IMG/VR virus record: IMGVR_UViG_3300025098_000186
Coordinates: 1-30,958 of that record
Strand: one strand, 5' to 3'
Source: a virus
Length of the DNA: 30,958 nt
The first letter of the stretch is position 1; each line of letters opens with the position of its first letter. The notes beneath the pieces were generated by a model that was given only the letters and a program-made list of their open reading frames with translations, ran no database searches and was not told where the DNA came from. Of this stretch, positions 24,492 to 30,499 are shown one piece after another. Made by a program: the position numbers and the translations under genes.

Positions 24492-25749
24492 AATCCATTA
24501 CCGCCATTTTCTGAGAAACCGCCATGCGATCCCTGCTTTCTCGCAAACCAACTGCCAAATACCTAAAAGCATCCGCTGCATGGCTCGACCAATCATGGAC
24601 AGGCGAAGACCTAAAACTCCTAGTGCGCTCATTATACGCCCTATGATACTGACGCAAACACTCCAAACCATGACCACACTTCTCCCTGTCAAACCATAAA
24701 CGCGGTATCAACATCTGACCCGCATGTATGCCATCCTCAATAGGCAGCTTAGGAACAACTCGAAAGTTCAACCCCAAGTCCCAAGCAACCTCACGCCTAC
24801 TCTTGCCAGATCCTAACTCCCGAACCTCAATGTCGTGCGGCGCATTGTGGTCGCCATACAAATAGTTCTTAGACGTTAAAATCTTGCAGTAATGAGGCAA
24901 CCCCTCACCACGGGCCTCGTAAAAGTCTATCACATGTATAGCACGACCAACAGATTGCGTGAACCAAATCGCCGTGCTGTCGCCAACTCCCAAGTCCCAC
25001 CATGTATCAACACGCACACTAGGATCATAAGGAACATTGGAAATCCGCCCATCCAACTGAGCAACCTCCATCTCCTTGCCATAAACAGCACCAGGAACAT
25101 TCGCATTCCAAGAACACTCAAATTCCTGCTGATACTGGTCATGCGTCATCATAGACTTGGCAGCGTCCAATTCCTCATCGTCCAGCAAGCCTGTCTCACT
25201 CGCCTTGTAAACCGCAGCCAGCCAATCAGGATTAGAAGCAGCCTCCTCATACTTATCAAAAAAAGCATTGTGACCCTTCGGCGTCCCAACAAACACACAC
25301 CAGCCCTTGCGATCAGATAACGCCGGCCTCAATACCTCGGGAAAAACATTCTCAGGCATGTCGGCAACCTCATCCATAACACAACCGTCAAGATAAATCC
25401 CACGCAAGCTGTCTGGATTCTCAGCGCCAAGCAACGATATTCTCGCGCCGTTAGGCAAATCACAACGCAATTCAGTCTCGTGAAACCGAACATTCGGTAT
25501 CTTGCCTGCAAACTGTTTTATATAATCCCAGGCAACATTCTTCGCCTGACGATAGGTGGGCGCCATATAGGCATACCGGGGGTTCTCTTTCCCAGACATC
25601 AAGGCATCGCGCAAAACATGGTTGATCGCCCACACCGTTTTGCCAAAGCGGCGGTGGCAAACAACAACCCCCCAACGCTTTAAAGACATCTCATTGTGCA
25701 GCTTTAACTGCAACTCCCTCGGCTCATAAGGAATCTCAATGTGCGTCAA
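24472..25749 (-). CDS. terL: terminase large subunit, 425 aa, TTG start
   Basis: The DNA-packaging motor. The ATPase part has Walker A CHRRFGKT (residues 31-38), Walker B CVMDEV (123-128, D126/E127) and the coupling motif FVGTPKGHN (153-161). The RNase-H-like nuclease has WWDLGVGDS (D252), the middle acidic VIDFYEARG (D275) and HAADAFRYLA (D393). It acts with the small subunit at the portal to cut and translocate DNA. The start codon is TTG (25747-25749), overlapping the upstream TGA, with GGAG close by. Another start inside would remove conserved N-terminal sequence (IPYEPRELQLKLHN). Confidence 0.95.
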   Translation of the reverse strand: MTHIEIPYEPRELQLKLHNEMSLKRWGVVVCHRRFGKTVWAINHVLRDALMSGKENPRYAYMAPTYRQAKNVAWDYIKQFAGKIPNVRFHETELRCDLPNGARISLLGAENPDSLRGIYLDGCVMDEVADMPENVFPEVLRPALSDRKGWCVFVGTPKGHNAFFDKYEEAASNPDWLAAVYKASETGLLDDEELDAAKSMMTHDQYQQEFECSWNANVPGAVYGKEMEVAQLDGRISNVPYDPSVRVDTWWDLGVGDSTAIWFTQSVGRAIHVIDFYEARGEGLPHYCKILTSKNYLYGDHNAPHDIEVRELGSGKSRREVAWDLGLNFRVVPKLPIEDGIHAGQMLIPRLWFDREKCGHGLECLRQYHRAYNERTRSFRSSPVHDWSSHAADAFRYLAVGLRESRDRMAVSQKMAVMDYDPFAA

Positions 25750-26018
25750 TGCTCCGTAACCCTCTTCTGATCCTTAAATATCAATATGCCGTTACTCTCA
25801 AGGATAGCCTCGTACAAATCAATAAGCAATATTGCCGACTCAATCTGCTCAGATGCACTGCGGCTGGTAACTACGCTGTCCCTCAAAGCCTCCAAGTGGC
25901 CGAGCATGGCTTGCTGCGAAGGCGACAGGGAGTAAGTCAAAGTGTCTCTAGCTCCGGTGTAATATAGAGGTATAAGGGCGCGCGGTTTTGCGGGGGGTGG
26001 GGGGGTCGGTTTGCGCAA
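25746..26018 (-). CDS. hypothetical protein before terL, up to 90 aa, start uncertain
   Basis: The open frame ends with TGA at 25746-25748, overlapping the terL TTG. The well-supported part is from LSPSQQAMLGHLEALRDSVV onward. It is helical, ends in IFKDQKRVTEH, and is followed immediately by terL. The first 15 residues come from C-rich tracts (PTPPPP) and begin at a TTG at 26018. A safer start is ATG in the AML stretch. The product could be a short terminase-associated protein. It may instead be the C-terminal part of a longer protein broken by a length change in the C tracts, joined with the frame at 25937-26242. Confidence 0.5.
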   Translation of the reverse strand: MRKPTPPPPAKPRALIPLYYTGARDTLTYSLSPSQQAMLGHLEALRDSVVTSRSASEQIESAILLIDLYEAILESNGILIFKDQKRVTEH

Positions 26019-26242
26019 AACGCATGGCTTAACCGTGGCGTCATAATAACTATTATGTTAAATAGAACACAAGGCATTGTTGTTGCTGTAGATTTTTTGC
26101 GCGACTGCCATGCATCAAACGCAAACCACAAGATGTTGTGCCTACCCTGCCTCGCTGGCCTGGCGCCGAGGTGTCTCAGCATGCCGGCCTCACGCGCGTA
26201 GCTGTCAACGACAGGATGTGTTGTATACACAAGATCCGACAT
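25937..26242 (-). CDS. uncertain small ORF after terS
   Basis: ATG at 26240-26242 overlaps the terS stop as TGATG, and a TTG lies just before it. The first 60 codons (MSDLVYTTHPVVDSYAREAG, then RHNILWFAFDAWQSRKKS) look like a real helical protein. The later part, after a hydrophobic stretch (CVLFNIIVIM), runs through C-rich tracts and overlaps the next frame by 82 bases. No family is recognised. Either the gene ends in a way the tracts have altered, or only the N-terminal half is coding. Confidence 0.35.
   Translation of the reverse strand: MSDLVYTTHPVVDSYAREAGMLRHLGARPARQGRHNILWFAFDAWQSRKKSTATTMPCVLFNIIVIMTPRLSHAFCANRPPHPPQNRAPLYLYITPELETL
25992..26005. repeat. G6-T-G7 homopolymer tracts
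   Basis: On the plus strand six G (25992-25997), one T and seven G (25999-26005); on the coding strand C7-A-C6. Such tracts are prone to slippage and to base-count errors in sequencing. They lie exactly where two overlapping minus frames meet. Confidence 0.9.
26042..26057. other. short perfect inverted repeat CATAATA-AC-TATTATG
   Basis: CATAATA (26042-26048) and TATTATG (26051-26057) are exact reverse complements separated by two bases. In the minus direction the right-hand end offers TATTAT with TTGTGT 18 bases upstream, a weak promoter-like pair that could serve terL. The palindrome could also be an operator half-site pair. It lies inside the uncertain ORF. Confidence 0.25.
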
Positions 26243-26706
26243 CAATGCTTTGTTACTCTCTCTTCCTTTTGGTCAGGCACAACCTCAGTGGTATTGACCT
26301 CGACATCCCCACCAGCCCAACTGATTGTGAACGTCTGGGCTTGTGGCTGGTCTTCTTTCTTGTCCCTTACGCCCCAAGGCATGTTCCGTGCTAGCGTCCA
26401 TTTCAATGTATCAATCTCAAGCCTACGACGTTGCACCTCCGCGTTAGCCAGCCTGTTATCCTCAAACGTAGGCAGTGGCGACACTGCCAGGCTGTTGATG
26501 TGGTCAGTGAAATATTCTGACTGCATGACCCTACCTCTGCGATAGATCTCATACAGATCATCATCACGCAGCACGGCTTGCATGACGCCTTGATAGGTTG
26601 GCATGCCGGCTGTCTTGAGTATGTCTTTGAGTGTTTCGCCTACTGCCAAGCGGTCAGCGATCTTGTGCATCAGCTCGGCGTTAATTTTTACTGGTTTCTT
26701 TGCCAT
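26242..26706 (-). CDS. terS: terminase small subunit, 154 aa
   Basis: A 154-residue protein of the Sf6 gp1/P22-type small terminase group. The N-terminal helix-turn-helix region is ADRLAVGETLKDILKTAGMP (residues 17-36), for recognising the packaging site. It is followed by LYEIYRRGRVMQSEYFTDHI and RRRLEIDTLKWTLARNMPWG, the oligomerisation core. The C-terminal tail is short and polar. It is expected to form a ring that binds phage DNA and stimulates terL. It is the first gene after the terminator, with SD GAGG 6 bases before ATG 26706, and probably opens the late operon. Confidence 0.85.
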   Translation of the reverse strand: MAKKPVKINAELMHKIADRLAVGETLKDILKTAGMPTYQGVMQAVLRDDDLYEIYRRGRVMQSEYFTDHINSLAVSPLPTFEDNRLANAEVQRRRLEIDTLKWTLARNMPWGVRDKKEDQPQAQTFTISWAGGDVEVNTTEVVPDQKEERVTKH

Positions 26707-26729
26707 GTGTGCCTCATCTGTTTTTTGGG

Positions 26730-26738
26730 ATCATAGCA
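26730..26738 (-). promoter_or_regulatory. candidate extended -10 promoter of the late operon
   Basis: In the minus direction TGCTATGAT (26738 to 26730) matches the extended -10 form TGnTATAAT with one mismatch in the hexamer. A -35 element is weak: TTGCGC lies 16 bases upstream, inside the terminator stem. It is placed between terminator and terS, about 24 bases before ATG 26706, so transcription would start just before the terS ribosome site. This points to host sigma70-type RNA polymerase reading the late genes. Confidence 0.4.
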
Positions 26739-26769
26739 CAAAAAAGGCCCAGCGCAATAATGCTGGGCC
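26739..26769 (-). terminator. rho-independent terminator of the replication operon
   Basis: In the minus direction GGCCCAGC and GCTGGGCC (arms 26762-26769 and 26746-26753) form a perfect 8-bp GC-rich stem around an 8-base loop, followed by TTTTTTG within 26739-26745. It separates the replication genes from terS. Its arm shares the GCCCAGCG core with the hairpin at 29795-29818. Confidence 0.85.
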
Positions 26770-26780
26770 AGTTGTTGAGT

Positions 26781-26814
26781 GTTGAGCTGTGGAAACAGGT
26801 GGAAGCAGCTCAAC
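26781..26814 (-). promoter_or_regulatory. stem-loop before the terminator, carrying an iteron-like word
   Basis: GTTGAGCTG (26781-26789) and CAGCTCAAC (26806-26814) are exact reverse complements around a 16-base loop. CTGTGGAA (26787-26794), which reads TTCCACAG on the minus strand, overlaps stem and loop and equals the tandem octamer of the repeat array at 27525-27540. There is no U-tract, so it is not a terminator by itself. It may protect the 3' end of the mRNA, be an outlying protein site, or both. Confidence 0.5.
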
Positions 26815-26830
26815 GGGCAATTACTTTTTA

Positions 26831-27418
26831 TCAGAATGGAATGTCATCATCAAACACTTTCGGCTTTGCTCGGATGTCGATCACCTCTGCGGCTGGGAAT
26901 GATTCTTTGACTGCCTTCTCGAACTCTCCTGCGTTGTGGTCTCTGAAGTGTCTGTATGCCAGGGCCACCTCTCTGAGCGTTAGCAGCTCTAGGTCTGGCC
27001 GTTGCTCTTTGATCTTTTGCCACGACCTTCCGTCTTTCATAATGCCAAAGGTCTCGCCATCCAGTTCCATCTCCCAGATGTCTGTTGAGGCTCTCTGTGC
27101 GCCTAGTCTCTCTGCCTCTGCGTCCATTGCATTGAGGCCTCTTACGACCACCTCTGCTCTGACCTTACATTCTTCTGGATTGTTTTCTTCGATAGCCTTG
27201 TTCATCTTTGCCATTGCAGATCCATACTTCTGCGCTGTCTCGACGCTCACTAATTCTGGCAGCATGTCGATGCCCCACTTTGTGTCCATTTGTATTGCCA
27301 GCCGATCCATTGGTGCTATTGCGTAATCACACATGATTTGATCCTTATGAGCTTGCGGGTTGAATATTCTGTCTGCCTTCTTTTGGCGCCTTGGCCTCCG
27401 AGGCTTCTGCGTTGTCAT
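26831..27418 (-). CDS. replication-associated protein with an SSB-like C-terminal tail, 195 aa
   Basis: The frame is open from GTG 27430, but GGAG ends just before three ATG codons; ATG 27418, 6 bases after GGAG, is the best start (MTTQKPRRPRRQKK). The N-terminus is strongly basic. The body (about residues 30-170) is mixed alpha/beta with ETAQKYGSAMAKMNKAIEEN, ELDGETFGIMKDGRSWQ and LELLTLREVALAYRHF, and I recognise no family. It lacks an OB-fold pattern. The last residues are KVFDDDIPF, and FDDDIPF is identical to the end of E. coli SSB, the tail that binds many host replication and repair proteins. It follows the repeat-rich region and ends the replication operon, so a host-replisome adaptor or initiator role is inferred. 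Confidence 0.72.
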   Translation of the reverse strand: MTTQKPRRPRRQKKADRIFNPQAHKDQIMCDYAIAPMDRLAIQMDTKWGIDMLPELVSVETAQKYGSAMAKMNKAIEENNPEECKVRAEVVVRGLNAMDAEAERLGAQRASTDIWEMELDGETFGIMKDGRSWQKIKEQRPDLELLTLREVALAYRHFRDHNAGEFEKAVKESFPAAEVIDIRAKPKVFDDDIPF

Positions 27419-27426
27419 CATCATCT

Positions 27427-27570
27427 CCACAGTTAAATCACCACAGTTTCATATAATCCACATTCCACCACAGTAGTATGCATATACATACAACTACTGT
27501 GGTGGAAGTATTTGTGGCCTTTTCTTCCACAGTTCCACAGTTCATCCACAGTTCGGAAAAGCAACTGTGG
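27427..27570. repeat. CCACAGTT iteron-like array, candidate origin or operator region
   Basis: Exact CCACAGTT starts at 27427, 27441, 27527, 27535 and 27546, with the reverse form AACTGTGG at 27563. CCACAGT (27468) and ACTGTGG (27496) occur in the arms of an inverted repeat. TTCCACAG is a direct tandem at 27525-27540. TAATCCACA (27454-27462) and TCATCCACA (27542-27550) each match the DnaA box TTATCCACA at 8 of 9 positions. The array fills the gap between the primase-helicase gene and the SSB-tail gene. Replication initiation, or binding of a phage regulator, would explain it. Confidence 0.7.
27463..27507. repeat. perfect 15-bp inverted repeat within the iteron array
   Basis: TTCCACCACAGTAGT (27463-27477) and ACTACTGTGGTGGAA (27493-27507) are exact reverse complements around a 15-base AT-rich spacer, ATGCATATACATACA. 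No U-tract follows in either direction, so it is not a standard terminator. A cruciform or a dimeric protein site with an AT-rich unwinding spacer is more likely. Confidence 0.85.
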
Positions 27571-27586
27571 AACTGTTGGGAAAGCA

Positions 27587-29776
27587 TCAGACTTCCTCCC
27601 AATTGATCCACTCACCGACCACCACGCACGGCACATCTCTTCCGCTTCGTGTGTCTCTTATCTCTGCGACTTTGAGGTTGCCTGTGCTGATCCACTTCTT
27701 TGCGATTGCCTTGGCCTTTGCTTTGTCCCCTGGCTTGTCTGTATCGAGGTCGAGCTGTTCTGCGACTGCATTGCCGATCCAGCTCTTTGCTCTGATGTCT
27801 GATCGGTATGCCTTGCCTTCTTCCTCTGCCTTTCCGACTGCTCTTTGCACATCGTACAGGTCTTTGGCTGTCACGCCGTCGAACAGGTCAGGCAGCTTGA
27901 ACTCTGTTGCTACGCCTATGTGTTCACCGTTTGCGATCTCGACTGAGATCATCTTGCGGTATGTTGCCTTGTCTGACGGTGGTGCGAGGTTTGCTTTGCC
28001 ATCGTCTTGGCGGAATATCCCGAGGGCTTCCTGTTCGTCCACACCGAGGGCCATTGCGTCTTCTGGCGATATTCTGTTGATTACTCTTGCTGCTCTTGCT
28101 GCACCGATCAGACTGCCTGCCCCTCGCACTGAATCCACTGTTGCGTCTTCTCCGTTGCCTTTTCGGATATGATGCACAAGCTGGACTGAGCTGTTGGTAT
28201 CTCTTGCCAGCTTCCTGAGCATTGATACGACTGCCTGTATGCTTCCATTATTATTCTCATTGACCAGGTGGGCAGATATGAATGGATCTAGGATCACGAC
28301 TTTTATGTTGTTGTCTTTGATCTTTCGGATCATGAATGCCAGCAGCTCATCGTTCTGGATCAGGCCGTCCCTGCCTTCTGCTGCCAGTGTGATCTGCATG
28401 GTGTCCTCGCCATCCATAAACAGCTTGCCTTTGATGTCATCTGGCTTGAGGCCATAGTGCTGCATTGCTGCTATGGTTCTCATTTGAAGTTCCGAGATCG
28501 GATCTTCCAAATTTATGACCCATGTGTTGCACTGTTCCTTGACCCTTACGCCAAGCAGGTCTTTGCCTGTCGATATTGCCAGTGCTTCCACAATGATTGC
28601 TGATGTCTTGCCTATACCGCCGGCCGATGCTGTTACGCTGATATACTTCTTGATGTAGTCGTATCCATACACCCACTCTCTGCGCGGCAGTGTGAGAGCA
28701 TCAAACATTTCGTAGGGCGTGGGCCAATCATTGCCTGTATCGGCCTCTGTGTGGCTCTGTGTTGGCTCTGTGGCTATCTGCAATGTCTGGTTTTGCTGCT
28801 CCATGCGCTCGGCTGCTGGATCTGGCGGTGGCGTCCAGCCTTTTGCTCTGGCGCCGTCGATTGCCTTCTGCACCTCTGCCCTTGTTTCTTCTACTGAGTA
28901 GCCGCCAAGGGTAAAGCCATCTGTGATTGCGTGGATCTCTTCGTCTGCTAGGCCTTTGTTGACGTATGATCCAACCAGGCGCACCATATTGTGATGCCAA
29001 TCCTCTCCTGCTAGCACGTTTTGGACTGCCATCTGCCTGTCCATTGCTTGCTGGCCGAGGTCTATGTTGATTGTGCTAGCAGCCTGTGGCTCTGCCCTTG
29101 GGAAGGCGCGCATCATGCGCTCAAACTCTACTGGCTCTCTGTCTGTACTAAATTCTGTACGCATTGTGACCAGCTCTGGGACGTATCCTTTGTCTTGTTT
29201 CTTTTGGTTGGGCCATGAGACTGTGCCTGCCACGCGCATGATGCGTGATGGGTTGATGACTGCTGCATCTGTTTGGAGCGAGGCGGCGATTGCTTTTTGT
29301 ACGTCACGCCATGCCTGCATGTTTTGCACTGGCTCTTCTAGCTGCCAGTATGCGTGGCCTCTTGCGAATGGCGTTGTTCCTGTCTTGATAGACATTGTGA
29401 ACTTTGGGCCGGCGAAAGATAGGATGTTTTCCATTGCGCCGGCAGTGTCTGCGTCTGCAAAGCAGTAGAACGCGGCTAGGATGTCTGTGTCTTTGGCTGC
29501 TTGGCCTGCTGGTATATCCACGATTGGATCAATTGGATTGATGCACATATAGATATTTTGCTTGGCGGCGTTCATTGCCTCGGCGTGCTGGGCTGCGTCT
29601 TCTATGTTTTTTAGTGCAAATCTTGCGGCGTTTGCTGATCCAGATTGCGATATAGAACGTATCTCTATGAGCGGTTGGCCCACAGTGTTCCAATTTTCTG
29701 TGATCTGTGCTATGAACTGCTTAATGATTTCGGTTTTGGGAGCCATTTCCATTTGTTCTTCCACTTCCATTTTCAT
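27587..29776 (-). CDS. primase-polymerase/helicase fusion, 729 aa
   Basis: The N-terminal part (about residues 95-200) has the pattern of archaeo-eukaryotic-type primases such as RepB. It has FADADTAG (acidic D108, D110), GHAYWQL (140-146) and SRIMRVAGTVSWPNQKK (177-193). A PriCT-like helical linker follows (about 255-310). Residues 350-570 are a RecA/RepA-type ATPase, with Walker A AGGIGKTS (385-392), Walker B VVILD (493-497), then LVHHIRKG (533-540) and RGAGSLIGAARAAR (551-564). The C-terminus is a charged helical tail. It should unwind DNA and make primers, perhaps also extend them. The SD GGGGAGGA stands 5 bases before ATG 29776, just after a hairpin. Confidence 0.82.
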   Translation of the reverse strand: MKMEVEEQMEMAPKTEIIKQFIAQITENWNTVGQPLIEIRSISQSGSANAARFALKNIEDAAQHAEAMNAAKQNIYMCINPIDPIVDIPAGQAAKDTDILAAFYCFADADTAGAMENILSFAGPKFTMSIKTGTTPFARGHAYWQLEEPVQNMQAWRDVQKAIAASLQTDAAVINPSRIMRVAGTVSWPNQKKQDKGYVPELVTMRTEFSTDREPVEFERMMRAFPRAEPQAASTINIDLGQQAMDRQMAVQNVLAGEDWHHNMVRLVGSYVNKGLADEEIHAITDGFTLGGYSVEETRAEVQKAIDGARAKGWTPPPDPAAERMEQQNQTLQIATEPTQSHTEADTGNDWPTPYEMFDALTLPRREWVYGYDYIKKYISVTASAGGIGKTSAIIVEALAISTGKDLLGVRVKEQCNTWVINLEDPISELQMRTIAAMQHYGLKPDDIKGKLFMDGEDTMQITLAAEGRDGLIQNDELLAFMIRKIKDNNIKVVILDPFISAHLVNENNNGSIQAVVSMLRKLARDTNSSVQLVHHIRKGNGEDATVDSVRGAGSLIGAARAARVINRISPEDAMALGVDEQEALGIFRQDDGKANLAPPSDKATYRKMISVEIANGEHIGVATEFKLPDLFDGVTAKDLYDVQRAVGKAEEEGKAYRSDIRAKSWIGNAVAEQLDLDTDKPGDKAKAKAIAKKWISTGNLKVAEIRDTRSGRDVPCVVVGEWINWEEV

Positions 29777-29794
29777 TGATTCCTCCCCTGAACT

Positions 29795-29824
29795 GCCCAG
29801 CGGCTATGACCGCTGGGCTTTTTT
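29795..29824 (+). terminator. plus-oriented hairpin terminator between the SSB-like and primase-helicase genes
   Basis: GCCCAGCGG (29795-29803) and CCGCTGGGC (29810-29818) form a perfect 9-bp stem with a 6-base loop, followed by TTTTTT (29819-29824) on the plus strand. It therefore fits a terminator for rightward transcripts, although the genes on both sides are leftward. In the leftward mRNA the same hairpin stands between the SSB-like stop and the strong SD of the next gene, without a U-tract. Confidence 0.7.
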
Positions 29825-29827
29825 CAT

Positions 29828-30439
29828 TTAAAACTCTGCGTCAGCTGGGGCTGGTGCAGGAGCTGGGGCCGGTGCGGGTGCAGCTTCTTCGACTGCTATC
29901 CCTGCGGCGACACCTTCTTTCAGGCAGTCAGGCTTGTCTACCCACTTTACGATCTCAAAGATCGGGTAGCATGTGGAGCCTTTGGTGAACTTGATTTCCT
30001 TGGCCTCAACCATTTTGATGAGTGGCATTTGGCCGTTTGTGCCTTGGCTTAGTTTTGGAGCGAGATCTGTTAACGCGGCCCACACGCCGGCGCCTGCCTG
30101 CTCCCACATGGCGACCTTGCCGCCACCGATAGCACACTTGACCGAAAAGCCTTTCTTGTAATCATCACCGGGCTTGCCCATCATTTGATTAACTGTTGGG
30201 TTCCATTTCCACTCGGGAGCTACGCCAACCATGCCGTCTGACTTCTGCCATCCTGTCTTTAGGCTGTCCAAGTCAATGACAAAGCCGTTAGTCTGCGCAG
30301 CCTCAAACTCATCCTTTGCCGCACCGTCACGGGTATAGAACTGCTTGGCGCGGACGGAGCCGTCCTGTGTGCCGCGTGCTGACCATTGCAGGAATGTGTT
30401 AACGTCAGAGCCTGATGCCCCTAGATCTATTTCAAACAT
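29828..30439 (-). CDS. putative phage ssDNA-binding protein, 203 aa
   Basis: A 203-residue acidic protein. The core (about residues 10-175) has FLQWSARGTQDGSVRAKQFY, SLKTGWQKSDGMVGVAPEWK and GDDYKKGFSVKCAIGGGKVA. YPIFEIVKWVDKPDCLKEG follows, a pattern I associate with single-stranded-DNA-binding-type proteins of alphaproteobacterial and marine phages. It then has a Pro-Ala linker (185-199) and ends ADAEF, an acidic-aromatic tip like those used by T7 gp2.5 and SSB to contact replication partners. It lies between a nuclease and the primase-helicase, which supports a replication role. The OB fold itself cannot be proven by eye. SD AAAGGA precedes ATG 30439. Confidence 0.65.
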   Translation of the reverse strand: MFEIDLGASGSDVNTFLQWSARGTQDGSVRAKQFYTRDGAAKDEFEAAQTNGFVIDLDSLKTGWQKSDGMVGVAPEWKWNPTVNQMMGKPGDDYKKGFSVKCAIGGGKVAMWEQAGAGVWAALTDLAPKLSQGTNGQMPLIKMVEAKEIKFTKGSTCYPIFEIVKWVDKPDCLKEGVAAGIAVEEAAPAPAPAPAPAPADAEF

Positions 30440-30499
30440 TTTGTATCCTTTACGTTGTTTGATTGTTGGAGTTGTTGTGCGCGTAACCCTGCGCTGGGA

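Noticed and set aside
26110-27326. Long plus-strand ORFs over terS and the SSB-tail gene
   Set aside because: They are shadows of genes with clear family features or ribosome sites and have Ser/Leu-rich shadow composition.
27427-27570. CRISPR array
   Set aside because: The repeats are 8 bases, occur in both orientations with irregular spacing and have no unique spacers or cas genes nearby.
27433-27636. 67-residue minus-strand ORF across the iteron array
   Set aside because: Its sequence is merely the translation of the repeats and overlaps the end of the primase-helicase gene; no ribosome site supports it.
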